Shown here piece by piece: positions 21,431 through 29,759 of a stretch of DNA of 64,000 nucleotides. Made by a program: the position numbers and the translations under genes. This stretch comes from Betaproteobacteria bacterium. Lineage in GTDB: Bacteria; Pseudomonadota; Gammaproteobacteria; Burkholderiales; Usitatibacteraceae. The stretch covers positions 1 to 64,000 of the forward strand of contig JADJEZ010000003.1 of assembly GCA_016708825.1 (NCBI GenBank). Direction: 5' to 3'. Under the pieces are notes generated by a model, which saw only the letters and a list, made by a program, of their open reading frames with translations, was not told where the DNA came from and ran no database searches. Positions within the stretch are counted from its first letter, which is position 1, and the number at the start of each line of letters is the position of its first letter.

Positions 21431-21742
21431 ATGGGGGACAACTCGAACTTGTACCTGTGGGGCGCACTGGCCGGCCTGATCGCGGGCATTGCACTTCATG
21501 TGCGAACCCGAGGAGCATGGCGCGCCAGTACGGTCAGGTTTTGCCTGGGCTTTGGAATCCTGGCCATCGTGTTCTCTACGGCCTCGTGACCGTGACGGGA
21601 GTGAGCAGCCGCAAGCTGACGAAAGGGGCATCGAGTTCTGCTGGTCGGCTACCCCACCTTGGTGGCGGGCATCGTGATGGCGGCGCTGGAAGGCATCCGG
21701 AAGCGGGCGCTGCGCCGCGGGCGAAAGCCGCCCGGTGTCTGA
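21431..21742 (+). pseudogene. Small membrane protein with two frameshifts
   Basis: The first frame (ATG 21431) gives NLYLWGALAGLIAGIALHVR and FCLGFGILAIVFSTAS then a stop at 21589. The next stretch makes sense one frame over (DRDGSEQPQADERGIEF, about 21590-21640), and the end returns to the first frame (LLVGYPTLVAGIVMAALEGI, to a stop at 21742). Restoring one T in GAGTTCTGC (about 21636) and one indel near 21580 would give a three-helix membrane protein of about 103 residues. Real decay or base error; not decidable here. Confidence 0.5.
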
Positions 21743-21910
21743 CAGGGCGGCCAGGCCCCAGCGCGGGTCGCGCCCGGTCGCGGCCGGTTCACCGTGCCCT
21801 GCCATTCGACGAGACCGTCATCGGCCACGTGGAACGGAGCCATTTGCCCCGCCACCGTTTTCGCCCCATGGCCGTCATGGCCACGGCTTGATTCGATAGG
21901 CAGCGTTTGA

Positions 21911-22312
21911 ATGGCACAAGGAGAATGCAACTGTGGCGCGGTCGCGTTCGAGACAGGCGAAGAGCTCTCGGGAATCTACGTTTGCCATTGCTCGATCTGC
22001 CGAAGGGCCACCGGCAGCAATGGAATCGCGGTCGTCGTCATCGACAACCGGGCGTTTCGGTGGATTCGCGGCGAGGAACACATCACATCCTGGACGAAGC
22101 CCGGCACGGAATGGCGGACGTGGTTCTGCGGCGTATGCGGCTCCCGGGTGCCGGGCGCCAACGACGAGAACCGGATGTTCATTCCGGCGGGGTTGATTTC
22201 CGACGGCGGCGAGTCCCTCAGGGTCATGCACCACATCTGGGTCGGTTCGAAGGCCGGGTGGGACGAGATCGGGGATTCCGGCCGGCTGCACCGCGAAGCA
22301 TTCGAAGGCTAG
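21911..22312 (+). CDS. GFA-family zinc-binding protein
   Basis: 133 residues, complete. Glutathione-dependent formaldehyde-activating enzyme-like (Mss4/CENP-V fold). Zinc ligands are CNCGAVAFETG, CHCSICRRATGS and the later WFCGVCGSRVPG. The actual substrate of most family members is unknown. Unlike the fragment at 18900, this copy keeps the second CxxC pair and C-terminal half. It overlaps nothing and is followed three bases later by a GNAT gene. Confidence 0.88.
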   Translation: MAQGECNCGAVAFETGEELSGIYVCHCSICRRATGSNGIAVVVIDNRAFRWIRGEEHITSWTKPGTEWRTWFCGVCGSRVPGANDENRMFIPAGLISDGGESLRVMHHIWVGSKAGWDEIGDSGRLHREAFEG

Positions 22313-22314
22313 CC

Positions 22315-22887
22315 ATGACCGAAGCCACCATCCAGATCCGCCCGCTGTCCCCGGCGCTCCTCGCGGACTTCCTCGCGTTCTTCGACGGGACGGCCTTCTC
22401 GGACAACCCGAAATGGGCTTCCTGCTACTGCCAGTGCTTCTACGAGGACCATTCGGTCGTCAAGTGGTCCGAGCGCACGGCGGAGCAGAACCGCGCGCTC
22501 GCCTGCACGCGAATCCCGGGCCAGGCGATGCAGGGCTACCTGGCCTATTCCGACGGTGTCCCGGTCGGCTGGTGCAATGCGGCCCCGCGAAATCTCCTGC
22601 ACGCGCTCGACGACGAGCCGACGCCCGACGCGGATATCGTGGGGGCGATCGTCTGCTTTCTCGTGGAGCCGGGCCATCGCGGGCGCGGCGTTGCGAGGCA
22701 GCTTCTGGAGGCGGCGTGTGCGGGGTTGCGTGAGCAAGGCATGCGCATCGCCGAAGCCTATCCGAGAGCCGCGGGCGGATCGGCGGCCGAGAATCACTTC
22801 GGGCCGCTTGCCCTGTACCTCGGCGCGGGCTTCGCGGTGGATCGCGAGGACGACGACGGCAGCGTCCAGGTTCGCCGGGCCCTGTAA
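22315..22887 (+). CDS. GNAT-family N-acetyltransferase
   Basis: 190 residues. The N-terminal half carries an unusual Cys-rich segment (PKWASCYCQCFYEDHSVVKW) and VPVGWCNAAPR. The acetyl-CoA motif is IVCFLVEPGHRGRGVARQLL, followed by FGPLALYLGAGFAV. ATG 22315 is two bases after the preceding stop. This GNAT type with a SCYC segment is common in proteobacteria; substrate unknown. Confidence 0.85.
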   Translation: MTEATIQIRPLSPALLADFLAFFDGTAFSDNPKWASCYCQCFYEDHSVVKWSERTAEQNRALACTRIPGQAMQGYLAYSDGVPVGWCNAAPRNLLHALDDEPTPDADIVGAIVCFLVEPGHRGRGVARQLLEAACAGLREQGMRIAEAYPRAAGGSAAENHFGPLALYLGAGFAVDREDDDGSVQVRRAL

Positions 22888-22906
22888 GGCCACGCCAAGG
22901 GCTACC

Positions 22907-23464
22907 GTGGCGAACCATCTCCCCAGGCAGCCCCTCGCGGGCGTCGTCCTTCGCCAGGCCGTCGCGGAAGACGCGCTTTGCCTCTCCGTCCTGGCGATCC
23001 AGGTGTTCCTGGACACCTATGCCACGAAGGGCATCCGGCCGCAGATCGCGCGTGAAGTCATGGCCTCCTGTTCCGAGGCGGCCATTGCCAGCGCACTCAG
23101 GGGCGAACGAGAGCGCCTCACCGTGGCGGAGCATGAAGGGCACCTGGTCGGCTTCTCCCACGTCACCCTGGGCGCCGGGCATGAGATCGCCCCGCCCGGT
23201 GTGCAGGCGGAACTGCTGCGCCTGTACGTACAGGAACCGTTCACCGGCGTCGGGGTCGGCACCCGGCTTCTCGAACAGGCGGAGCGGCTGGCGGCCCATG
23301 AAGGCGCGACGGTCCTGTGGCTCACGCCCTGGGTCCACAACCACCGGGCTCTCGCGTTCTACTCGGCCCGAGGCTACGAGGATCACGGCCTCACCTACTT
23401 CACCTTCGAAGGCGAGTCGCACGAGAACCGTGTCTGTGCCAAGTCGATCGCGGGCGTAGCCTAG
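22907..23464 (+). CDS. GNAT-family N-acetyltransferase
   Basis: 185 residues from GTG 22907. LLRLYVQEPFTGVGVGTRLL is a clean acetyl-CoA motif (Q/RxxGxG as FTGVGVG), and VHNHRALAFYSARGYEDHGL is motif B. The N-terminal VFLDTYATKGIRPQIAREVM is typical of the subgroup related to ribosomal or spermidine acetyltransferases. It follows the previous GNAT gene by 19 bp and may be co-transcribed. Substrate unknown. Confidence 0.87.
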   Translation: MANHLPRQPLAGVVLRQAVAEDALCLSVLAIQVFLDTYATKGIRPQIAREVMASCSEAAIASALRGERERLTVAEHEGHLVGFSHVTLGAGHEIAPPGVQAELLRLYVQEPFTGVGVGTRLLEQAERLAAHEGATVLWLTPWVHNHRALAFYSARGYEDHGLTYFTFEGESHENRVCAKSIAGVA

Positions 23465-23497
23465 CCACTGGCCCGCACTACAGGAGCATTCTCGACC

Positions 23498-24052
23498 ATG
23501 CGATTCATTGCCTGTGCATTCCTCGGCGTCCTGGCCTTCCCGGCTTCGGCGGACGAGGTGCTCTGGAACAAGCTCGCGACGCAAGGCGATCTCGTCGTGT
23601 TCATGCGCCACACCCAGCCGGCCGGCGGGAATCCGCAGCACTGGGACGAGAGCGGAAACTGCAAGGGAGAATCGATGCTGACCGATGGCGGCAGGGCCCA
23701 CGCCCGGCGGATCGGCGAGGCGTTCGCGGCGCACGGCATCCGGCCCACCGTCGTGAGCTCGCCCATGTGCCGGTGTCGCGACGCGGCGCGGATCGCATTC
23801 GGCGACACCGTGCTCACCGAGGCGAGCCTGCGCGAGATCGCGAGCGGGGATTCGGATCAGGCAGCCCGATTCGAGCGCGCCGCCCTGTCGCTGATGACCG
23901 CACGCCGCGGCAAGGTGCCCGTGGTCTTCGTGAGCCACCGCCCGAACATCGACCGGCTCACCCTGGAACTGATCGATGAAGGAGACCTGCTCGTGGGCCG
24001 GTTGAAGACGGGCGGAGACATCGATGTGCTGGGCAGGATCAGGGTTCCGTAG
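23498..24052 (+). CDS. Periplasmic histidine-phosphatase-family protein
   Basis: 184 residues with a signal peptide (FIACAFLGVLAFPASA, residues 3-18). The phosphoglycerate-mutase-like core has LVVFMRHTQPAGG, where the catalytic His sits in RHT rather than the usual RHG, then LTDGGRAHARRIGEAF and VVSSPMCRCRDAARIAFG with the second arginine, and the late catalytic His in VVFVSHRPNIDRL. Predicted periplasmic phosphomonoesterase. Substrate unknown. Confidence 0.85.
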   Translation: MRFIACAFLGVLAFPASADEVLWNKLATQGDLVVFMRHTQPAGGNPQHWDESGNCKGESMLTDGGRAHARRIGEAFAAHGIRPTVVSSPMCRCRDAARIAFGDTVLTEASLREIASGDSDQAARFERAALSLMTARRGKVPVVFVSHRPNIDRLTLELIDEGDLLVGRLKTGGDIDVLGRIRVP

Positions 24053-24149
24053 CGTTCCCGATGGCCCGATGGCCGCGCCCCGAAGCGGCACGCAAGCCCG
24101 GGCGCAGCGACGCCCGAACCCCACCACCCGCCCACGGAGGACCGAAGCC

Positions 24150-24559
24150 ATGAAGATCACCGTCGAAGCGAACGTAGCCGCGCCGATCGAGGACGTGTGG
24201 CGCGCGTGGACCACGCCTGAGGACATCGTGCAGTGGAACGCGGCGTCCGACGACTGGCACACGCCGCGCGCGACCGTGGACTTGCGCGTCGGCGGCGGTT
24301 TCTCGTCGCGCATGGAGGCCCGGGACGGCAGCATGGGGTTCGACCTCACCGGGACGTACACGAAGATCGTGCCCCACGAACTGATCGAGTTCTCCCTGGA
24401 GGACGGTCGCGTGGTGCTGGTCGAGTTCGTCGCGGGGGAGGAGGGCGTGAAGGTACGCGAAACCTTCGACGCCGAGTCGACGCACCCCCGGAGATGCAGC
24501 GCGCCGGCTGGCAGGCCATCCTGGACCGTTTCGTCCGGCACGCCGAGGCGGAACGGTAG
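24150..24559 (+). pseudogene. SRPBCC (AHSA1-like) protein, frameshifted
   Basis: ATG 24150 starts a START/Bet v1-like domain protein: KITVEANVAAPIEDVWRAWT, WNAASDDWHTPRATVDLRVG and GFDLTGTYTKIVPHELIEFS. The frame is good to FDAESTHP. One missing C in the run near 24484-24489 shifts it; the continuation PEMQRAGWQAILDRFVRHAE in the next frame ends at 24559 and is exactly the expected C-terminal helix. Restored length about 137 residues. Ligand unknown. Probably a base error. Confidence 0.75.
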
Positions 24560-24721
24560 TCTGCCCATGGGCCTGCTCGGTCTGGTCCATCGCCGCGAAT
24601 GGGCGCCGGAGATCCTGGCCGGTGTTCCCATCGGGGCGTTCGCGAGCGCGGGACTGCGGCCCTAGGCGACAATGGGTTCCGGCCGGACCGAGACCGCAGC
24701 GCACCCGCACAGGAGAAACCG

Positions 24722-25375
24722 ATGCCCAGGCTTCGCGTACACAGCTTTGCGGTTTCCGTCGACGGCTTCGGCGCGGGCCCGGACCAGGGTCTCGAGAACC
24801 CGCTCGGCGTCGGGGGCGTCGCCCTGCACGAGTGGGCGTTCGCGACGAGGACGATCCAGGAACTCTTCGGCGGTGACGGCGGCGCCACCGGCGTCGACGA
24901 CGACTTCATTGCCCGCGGGTTCGAAAATCTCGGCGCGTGGATCCTGGGCCGGAACATGTTCGGCCCGGTTCGCGATGCGTGGCGCGACGACGGCTGGAAG
25001 GGCTGGTGGGGCGACAACCCGCCCTATCACACGCCCGTTTTCGTGCTGACCCACCACGCCCGCGAGCCGCTCGTCATGGAGGGCGGCACCACGTTCCACT
25101 TCGTGACCGACGGCATGCATTCGGCGCTGGAGCGCGCCTTCCATGCCGCGGGCGGGCGGGACGTGCGCCTCGGCGGTGGCGTGGCCACCATTCGGGAGTA
25201 TCTGCGCGAGCAACTGGTCGACGAGCTGCACGTGGCGATCGCGCCGATCCTTCTCGGCAAGGGCGAAGGGCTCTTCGATGGGCTCGACCTGCCATCGCTG
25301 GGGTACCGGGTTGTCGAGCACGCGACCACGGCGAATGCCACGCACGTGGTCCTGGGGAGAAGCTCCGCGAGATGA
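24722..25375 (+). CDS. Dihydrofolate reductase-fold protein (RibD C-terminal type)
   Basis: 217 residues. LRVHSFAVSVDGFGAGPDQG opens the fold. ENLGAWILGRNMFGPVRDAW, then PVFVLTHHAREPLVMEGGTT, then VRLGGGVATIREYLREQLVD with the nucleotide-binding GGG, then LHVAIAPILLGKGEGLFDGL. It is a longer subgroup than the cassette protein at 12610. Catalytic role unknown; probably an NADPH-dependent reductase. Confidence 0.87.
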   Translation: MPRLRVHSFAVSVDGFGAGPDQGLENPLGVGGVALHEWAFATRTIQELFGGDGGATGVDDDFIARGFENLGAWILGRNMFGPVRDAWRDDGWKGWWGDNPPYHTPVFVLTHHAREPLVMEGGTTFHFVTDGMHSALERAFHAAGGRDVRLGGGVATIREYLREQLVDELHVAIAPILLGKGEGLFDGLDLPSLGYRVVEHATTANATHVVLGRSSAR

Positions 25376-25433
25376 TCGCGATGCCGCCTGACTCATCGAC
25401 GGGGCGGCAGCACGCACGGGAGGAACCTGACTG

Positions 25434-25865
25434 ATGACAATCCTGAGAAACATCCTGGCCATCGTCGCCGGCGTCGTGGTGGGAGGCGTCGTCAACATGT
25501 CGCTGGTCGTCGTGGGGCCGTCGATGATCCCGCCTCCCGCCGGGGTGGATGTGTCGAACGCCGAGAGCCTGCGTGCCGGAATACACCTCTTCGAAGCGAG
25601 GCATTTCGTGTTCCCCTTTCTCGCGCACGCCCTCGGTACTCTCGCCGGCGCGCTCACCGCGTTTCTCGTCGCCGGCAGCCACGGGACCGCATTCTCCTTC
25701 GTGGTCGGCGCCGTTTTCCTGGCGGGAGGAATCGCGGCCTCTTTCATGATCCCGGCGCCCGCGTGGTTCATCGCACTCGATCTCGCCGCGGCGTACCTGC
25801 CCATGGCGTGGATGGGCGCGCTGACAGGGCGCCGTCTCAAACCGGGGGCCACGGCGTCTTCCTAG
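25434..25865 (+). CDS. Small inner-membrane protein, unknown function
   Basis: 143 residues, four helices: NILAIVAGVVVGGVVNMSLV, HFVFPFLAHALGTLAGALTA, SFVVGAVFLAGGIAASFMI and FIALDLAAAYLPMAWMG. The polar SLRAGIHLFEARH segment links helices 1 and 2. Similar short hydrophobic proteins occur near GNAT or VOC genes in many genomes. No function known. Confidence 0.72.
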   Translation: MTILRNILAIVAGVVVGGVVNMSLVVVGPSMIPPPAGVDVSNAESLRAGIHLFEARHFVFPFLAHALGTLAGALTAFLVAGSHGTAFSFVVGAVFLAGGIAASFMIPAPAWFIALDLAAAYLPMAWMGALTGRRLKPGATASS

Positions 25866-25907
25866 GGCGCCACCCGGCGCGCGCATCGAATACCTGCCGG
25901 AACCGTC

Positions 25908-26273
25908 ATGCCAGGGCACCCTCCCGCCGATGCGCCGCCTGCCGCCCTCGTGACGATCAAGGTGGCCCACACGATCGTCTGGGTTTTCTTCGCGGGCTGC
26001 ATCGTCGCGATACCGGCCGCTTCGTGGATGGGCGAGCATTCCGTGGCGGGGTGGCTCATCGCCGTCGTCCTCGTCGAAGTCGCCGTCCTGGCGGCGAACG
26101 GCTGGCGTTGCCCTCTCACGGCGCTCGCGGCCCGTCATACCGAGGACCGGCGCGCGAACTTCGACATCTACCTTCCCGAGTGGCTGGCGAGGAACAACCA
26201 GCGCGTGTTCGGCACGCTGTATCTCGCCGGCGCCGCCTTCGCCCTTGCCCGGGGGGTGTGGGCGTCCGGGTAG
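25908..26273 (+). CDS. Small inner-membrane protein, unknown function
   Basis: 121 residues, three helices: VAHTIVWVFFAGCIVAIPAA, GWLIAVVLVEVAVLAANGWR and FGTLYLAGAAFALARGVW. The stretch NGWRCPLTALAARHTEDRRA followed by FDIYLPEWLARNN is well defined and resembles a conserved membrane family of unknown role. ATG 25908 gives a short hydrophilic N-terminus. Confidence 0.72.
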   Translation: MPGHPPADAPPAALVTIKVAHTIVWVFFAGCIVAIPAASWMGEHSVAGWLIAVVLVEVAVLAANGWRCPLTALAARHTEDRRANFDIYLPEWLARNNQRVFGTLYLAGAAFALARGVWASG

Positions 26274-26321
26274 CGGGTCGATGCGCTACCCTGCGGGTAC
26301 CGGAACGCAGCGGAGGCACCC

Positions 26322-26708
26322 ATGCAGAGAGTGACGGGCATCGGCGGCATCTTCTTCAAGGCGCGGGATCCTGTTGCATTGCGCGCCTGGTACCAGAAGC
26401 ACCTGGGCATCGACGTGCAGGAGTGGGGAGGCGCCGCGTTCCGGTGGGCCGACGCCGAGGGCAAGCCCATGACGGGCACGACCATCTGGAACATCACCGA
26501 CGCGCAGAACGATTACTTCGCGCCGAGCGCGTCGTCCTTCATGGTCAACTACCGCGTGGCCGACTTGCGCAGCCTCCTCCAGGCCCTGCGTGACGAGGGC
26601 TGCAACGTCGTCGACAAGACGGACGATTCCGAGTACGGCAAGTTCGGCTGGGTCATCGATCCGGAGGGCAACAAGGTCGAGCTCTGGCAGCCTCCGGAAG
26701 GGCAATGA
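26322..26708 (+). CDS. VOC-superfamily (glyoxalase-like) protein
   Basis: 128 residues. ITGIGGIFFKARDPVALRAW-type start (GIGGIFFKARDPVALRAWYQ) and HLGIDVQEWGGAAFRWADA in module 1; SSFMVNYRVADLRSLLQALR and YGKFGWVIDPEGNKVELWQP in module 2, with the final Glu as probable metal ligand. Related proteins are annotated as glyoxalases. Its stop overlaps the next gene's ATG at 26705. Confidence 0.88.
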   Translation: MQRVTGIGGIFFKARDPVALRAWYQKHLGIDVQEWGGAAFRWADAEGKPMTGTTIWNITDAQNDYFAPSASSFMVNYRVADLRSLLQALRDEGCNVVDKTDDSEYGKFGWVIDPEGNKVELWQPPEGQ

Positions 26709-26992
26709 CGGCTCCAGCGCGAAAACCCGAACCGGCCTTTGCGGACCCGTTCTCGTGGCGCGTCTCGTCCAAGGGCACCGTGCGCATCTCCCGCGGCGGG
26801 CGCGAAGTCGCCACGCTGGGTTCCGCGGCGGCGGCCCGGTTCCTGGCGAGGGCGGAGGGCGCCTCGCCGGACGCCGTGCAGCAGCTCTGCGCGAGGGTGA
26901 CCGGCAACTACAAGCGCGGCAACGAAAGCGCGGCGTCGGAGTCGCGCGGCGCCAAGCGCGGGGGCGTGCGGCAAGGCGGCCGGGGCGATTAG
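26705..26992 (+). CDS. Conserved small basic protein, unknown function
   Basis: 95 residues, overlapping the VOC gene by four bases, so translationally coupled. The core FSWRVSSKGTVRISRGGREV and ATLGSAAAARFLARAEGASP, then QLCARVTGNYKRGNE, form a compact domain, with a basic Gly-rich tail. It could bind nucleic acid, but nothing in the sequence proves it. Confidence 0.7.
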   Translation: MTAPARKPEPAFADPFSWRVSSKGTVRISRGGREVATLGSAAAARFLARAEGASPDAVQQLCARVTGNYKRGNESAASESRGAKRGGVRQGGRGD

Positions 26993-27026
26993 CGCGCCGC
27001 GACGCGCAACCGCGGCAAACCTCGCC

Positions 27027-27449
27027 ATGCCCTTCGATCTCGAACGCCTGATCGTCCCTGCGCGCGACGCGCCACCCCTCGTCCGCCGGGCCATCCTGAT
27101 CCTGTGGGTCGCGGTGCTCGTTCGCGGGGTCGATGCGGTTCAGCTTTTCATGGATCGGGAGCCGGAGACCGCGGGCGCAGCCGCCACGATATTCGGCGCG
27201 GCCATGTTCCTCGCGGTCGCCTACGGCCTGCTCATCCTCCTCGCCTCGCGCCGTTCGGGATGGGCGCGGCACGGGCTGGTGATGCTCCTGCTCGGATCGG
27301 CGGCGATACTCGCCGCGTACCTGCCGTCGGAGAGCCCTCCGTGGTGGGACATTGAGACGGTGCTTGCCGGTCTCGCCCTGGAGGCCATCGCGCTCCACCT
27401 GCTCTACCGGGGCCCGGGAGCGCGCTGGTACCTGCAAGCGGCGGGGTGA
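27027..27449 (+). CDS. Inner-membrane protein, unknown function
   Basis: 140 residues, four helices: RAILILWVAVLVRGVDAVQL, AAATIFGAAMFLAVAYGLLI, HGLVMLLLGSAAILAAYL and VLAGLALEAIALHLLYRG. The C-terminal GPGARWYLQ segment is seen in other uncharacterised membrane proteins. No family name recognised. Confidence 0.72.
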   Translation: MPFDLERLIVPARDAPPLVRRAILILWVAVLVRGVDAVQLFMDREPETAGAAATIFGAAMFLAVAYGLLILLASRRSGWARHGLVMLLLGSAAILAAYLPSESPPWWDIETVLAGLALEAIALHLLYRGPGARWYLQAAG

Positions 27450-27549
27450 CGAAACCCCTGCGCGCGGCCCAAGGGCCCACGCCCGCCGGCACCCGGGGGC
27501 GCGCTGGCCGGCATGGGGGTATTCTTGGGCTGAACCCGGAGGCAATCCC

Positions 27550-28023
27550 ATGCGCAAGCGAATCGTCGCGACAGCCCGGCAAGTGGCCGCGCCGAGCCCG
27601 GACAAGTGGCTCGACCTCGAAGCCGTCGCCGAAGTGGAGGTCACCTCGGAGGAGACGGATCACCCCGTCGAGTTCGCCCTGCTGCCCGGCCAGGCTTCGG
27701 GGTGGCGTGCCGCCGAGCCAGGGGAGCAGTCCATTCGATTGCTCTTCGCCCATCCGCAGCCGCTCAGGCGCATCTGGCTGCATTTCGAGGAGGCGCGCGC
27801 CGAGCGCGTGCAGGAGTACGTCCTGCGCTGGTCCGGGGATGGCGGAAAGACCTATCGCGACATCGTCCGGCAGCAGTGGCACTTCAGCCCCCGCGGCTCG
27901 ATCGCCGAAACCGAGGACCATCGCGTCGAGCTGCCCGCGGTCACCGCGCTCGAGTTGAGCATCATTCCGGACAAGAGCGGCGGCGGCGCGAAGGCTTGCC
28001 TCGAGGCGATGCGGCTCGCCTGA
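27550..28023 (+). CDS. Conserved hypothetical, discoidin-like beta domain
   Basis: 157 residues, cytoplasmic, no signal peptide. QSIRLLFAHPQPLRRIWLHF and EYVLRWSGDGGKTYRDIVRQ, followed by HRVELPAVTALELSIIPDKS, have the strand pattern of an F5/8-type C (discoidin) jelly roll. In several proteobacteria similar proteins are short carbohydrate-binding-like domains of unknown role. The assignment is by pattern only. Confidence 0.65.
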   Translation: MRKRIVATARQVAAPSPDKWLDLEAVAEVEVTSEETDHPVEFALLPGQASGWRAAEPGEQSIRLLFAHPQPLRRIWLHFEEARAERVQEYVLRWSGDGGKTYRDIVRQQWHFSPRGSIAETEDHRVELPAVTALELSIIPDKSGGGAKACLEAMRLA

Positions 28024-28051
28024 GCGGCCGCAGCCACGGAACGCGAAGCGA

Positions 28052-28831
28052 ATGCGCCTGCGCGACTGGATCGCCGCGCTCACCTGCTGCGTGGCGCTGC
28101 ACGCCGCGGGAGCGCAGGAGCCCTTCGCGAGCGAGGAAGCGCTCGGGCAATGGGTAACCTACTACTACACGCGGCCCCAACCCGCGCGCGTCGCCGAGGC
28201 GATCGCGTCCGCGAGCCGGATGGGGCTCTTTCGCGAAGGACGGGCGGCGCCGCCCTTCTTCGGCTTCCTCGCGGGAGTGCTCGGGAAGGAGCCCGCGATC
28301 GCCGACGCGGTGGTGCACAGGCTCGTGCAACTGCCCGAGGCGGACCAGCCCGTGGTGATCCTCGGCGTGTGGTACTCCGGCCATCGGGACACCGGCCGCC
28401 TGCTCGCCGGGCTGAAGAAGGCGATGCCGGCCCAGAAGAAGCCCATCGAGACGCTCCTCCAGGGTGAGGCGCCGCGCCTCACCGCCGTCTCCCTCGAGGA
28501 AGGCCCCTGGGTTCTCGATGCCCTGTGGGGGAATTTCATGGCCACCGGGGACGACGCGCCGGTGATCCGCATCATCGCGGCACTGCCGTGGGTCGACGTG
28601 CGCGGCGACACGGCGAAAATGATGGTCGGCGGCGCCGCCCAATGGTCGCTCGCCTCGAACGCCGTGCAGCACGCCCGCGTGCTGGCGATCTGCCGGGCGC
28701 AGCTTCGCAATCAGCCGAAGGAGGTCGCCGCGGCACTCACCAAGGTGATCGCGCAGGCGGAAGAAGATCTCGCGAAGCGCAAGACCGAAGGCACTACCCA
28801 GTCCCCATCCAGGCCCGCGGGAGCACGATGA
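28052..28831 (+). CDS. Secreted helical-repeat protein, unknown function
   Basis: 259 residues with a signal peptide (WIAALTCCVALHAAGAQ). The mature protein is mostly helical: WVTYYYTRPQPARVAEAIAS, FFGFLAGVLGKEPAIADAVV, QPVVILGVWYSGHRDTGRLL. The YYYxRP..V opening is shared with a family of uncharacterised exported proteins. Its stop overlaps the start of the next gene at 28828. Confidence 0.7.
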   Translation: MRLRDWIAALTCCVALHAAGAQEPFASEEALGQWVTYYYTRPQPARVAEAIASASRMGLFREGRAAPPFFGFLAGVLGKEPAIADAVVHRLVQLPEADQPVVILGVWYSGHRDTGRLLAGLKKAMPAQKKPIETLLQGEAPRLTAVSLEEGPWVLDALWGNFMATGDDAPVIRIIAALPWVDVRGDTAKMMVGGAAQWSLASNAVQHARVLAICRAQLRNQPKEVAAALTKVIAQAEEDLAKRKTEGTTQSPSRPAGAR

Positions 28832-29232
28832 AAACCACCGAGACGGAGGCACGCGGCATCCTGAAACGCATGATGGCCAACGGGCCGCTCACCGCCCTTC
28901 CCAGGGGCCGGCGCGACCTCGCGTACCTGCTCGCCCTGGGCGCCGCGCGGTTCGATCCGGCACGGGATCATTCCGAGGCGCAGGTGAACGAGCTGCTGCA
29001 GGCATGGCTCGCGCCCTTCAGCTCGCCCTGCGGTGTCGACCACGTGACCGTGCGGCGATGCCTCGTCGATGCGGGGCTCCTGGTGCGGGACAAGTCCGGC
29101 GCGAGTTACCGCGTCGCGGCCGATCGCGTGTCGGAATCCGTGGAGGACGGGGCGAGGAAGCTCGACCCGGCCGCGGTCATGGCGGAGGTCCGGGCCGAGC
29201 GCGACGCCCGCAAGCGGATGGCGCGCGCGTAG
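28828..29232 (+). CDS. DUF2087-domain protein
   Basis: 134 residues. GRRDLAYLLALGAARFDPAR followed by HSEAQVNELLQAWLAPF and DHVTVRRCLVDAGLLVRDKS, then GASYRV, is the DUF2087 winged-helix-like pattern (the usual form reads YTExEVN..L...VxLRRxLVDxGLLxR). It may be a nucleic-acid-binding regulator; function unknown. Coupled to the upstream gene through an ATGA overlap. Confidence 0.85.
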   Translation: MKTTETEARGILKRMMANGPLTALPRGRRDLAYLLALGAARFDPARDHSEAQVNELLQAWLAPFSSPCGVDHVTVRRCLVDAGLLVRDKSGASYRVAADRVSESVEDGARKLDPAAVMAEVRAERDARKRMARA

Positions 29233-29237
29233 ACGCC

Positions 29238-29759
29238 GTGCGCAGCGTCCAATCGGAAAGGCTCTCGCTCGAGCCGCAGACCGTCGCCCACGCCGAGAAC
29301 ATGTTCGCGGTGCTGAGCGACCCGGCGATCTACGAGCACGAGAACGAGCCGCCTGCTTCGCTCGCGTGGCTTCGCGAGCGTTTCCGCAAGCTCGAGACGC
29401 GACTTTCGGCGGACGGGCAGGAACACTGGCTCAACTGGGTGATCCGGCTTCCCGGCACGGGCCTCATCGGCTATGTCCAGGCCACGGTGTTGCCGGGCGT
29501 GCGCGCGGAGATCGCCTACGAACTCGCGAGCGCCCACTGGGGGCGCGGCCTCGGGAGCGAAGCCGTTCGCGCCATGATCGCGGAGCTCGCGTCGCAGTAC
29601 GGCGTGCGCAATCTTTCCGCCGAACTGAAGCGCACCAACCTGCGCTCCCGGAGGCTGCTCGAGCGACTGGGTTTCACGATGGCCACGCCCGGGGAGCATG
29701 CCGAGCGCGGAGTGGAGCCGGACGAATGGCTGATGCTGCGCGAGATCCGCGATCCGTGA
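29238..29759 (+). CDS. GNAT-family N-acetyltransferase (RimJ/RimL type)
   Basis: 173 residues from GTG 29238. SERLSLEPQTVAHAENMFAV, EIAYELASAHWGRGLGSEAV and ELKRTNLRSRRLLERLGFTM are the sequence blocks of the RimJ/RimL-like GNAT subgroup that acetylates protein N-termini or small molecules. It overlaps the next gene (GTGA at 29756-29759). Confidence 0.87.
   Translation: MRSVQSERLSLEPQTVAHAENMFAVLSDPAIYEHENEPPASLAWLRERFRKLETRLSADGQEHWLNWVIRLPGTGLIGYVQATVLPGVRAEIAYELASAHWGRGLGSEAVRAMIAELASQYGVRNLSAELKRTNLRSRRLLERLGFTMATPGEHAERGVEPDEWLMLREIRDP

Noticed and set aside
21743..21910. A further attC between the membrane-protein relic and the GFA gene
   Set aside because: No pair of complementary RYYYAAC and GTTRRRY boxes could be found.
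22460..24631. Very long leftward open frame of more than 700 residues
   Set aside because: Caused by high-GC antisense composition; it overlaps four well-supported rightward genes and shows no domain.
24560..24721. Possible small gene between the SRPBCC and RibD-like genes
   Set aside because: No start with a ribosome binding site and no recognisable protein pattern.
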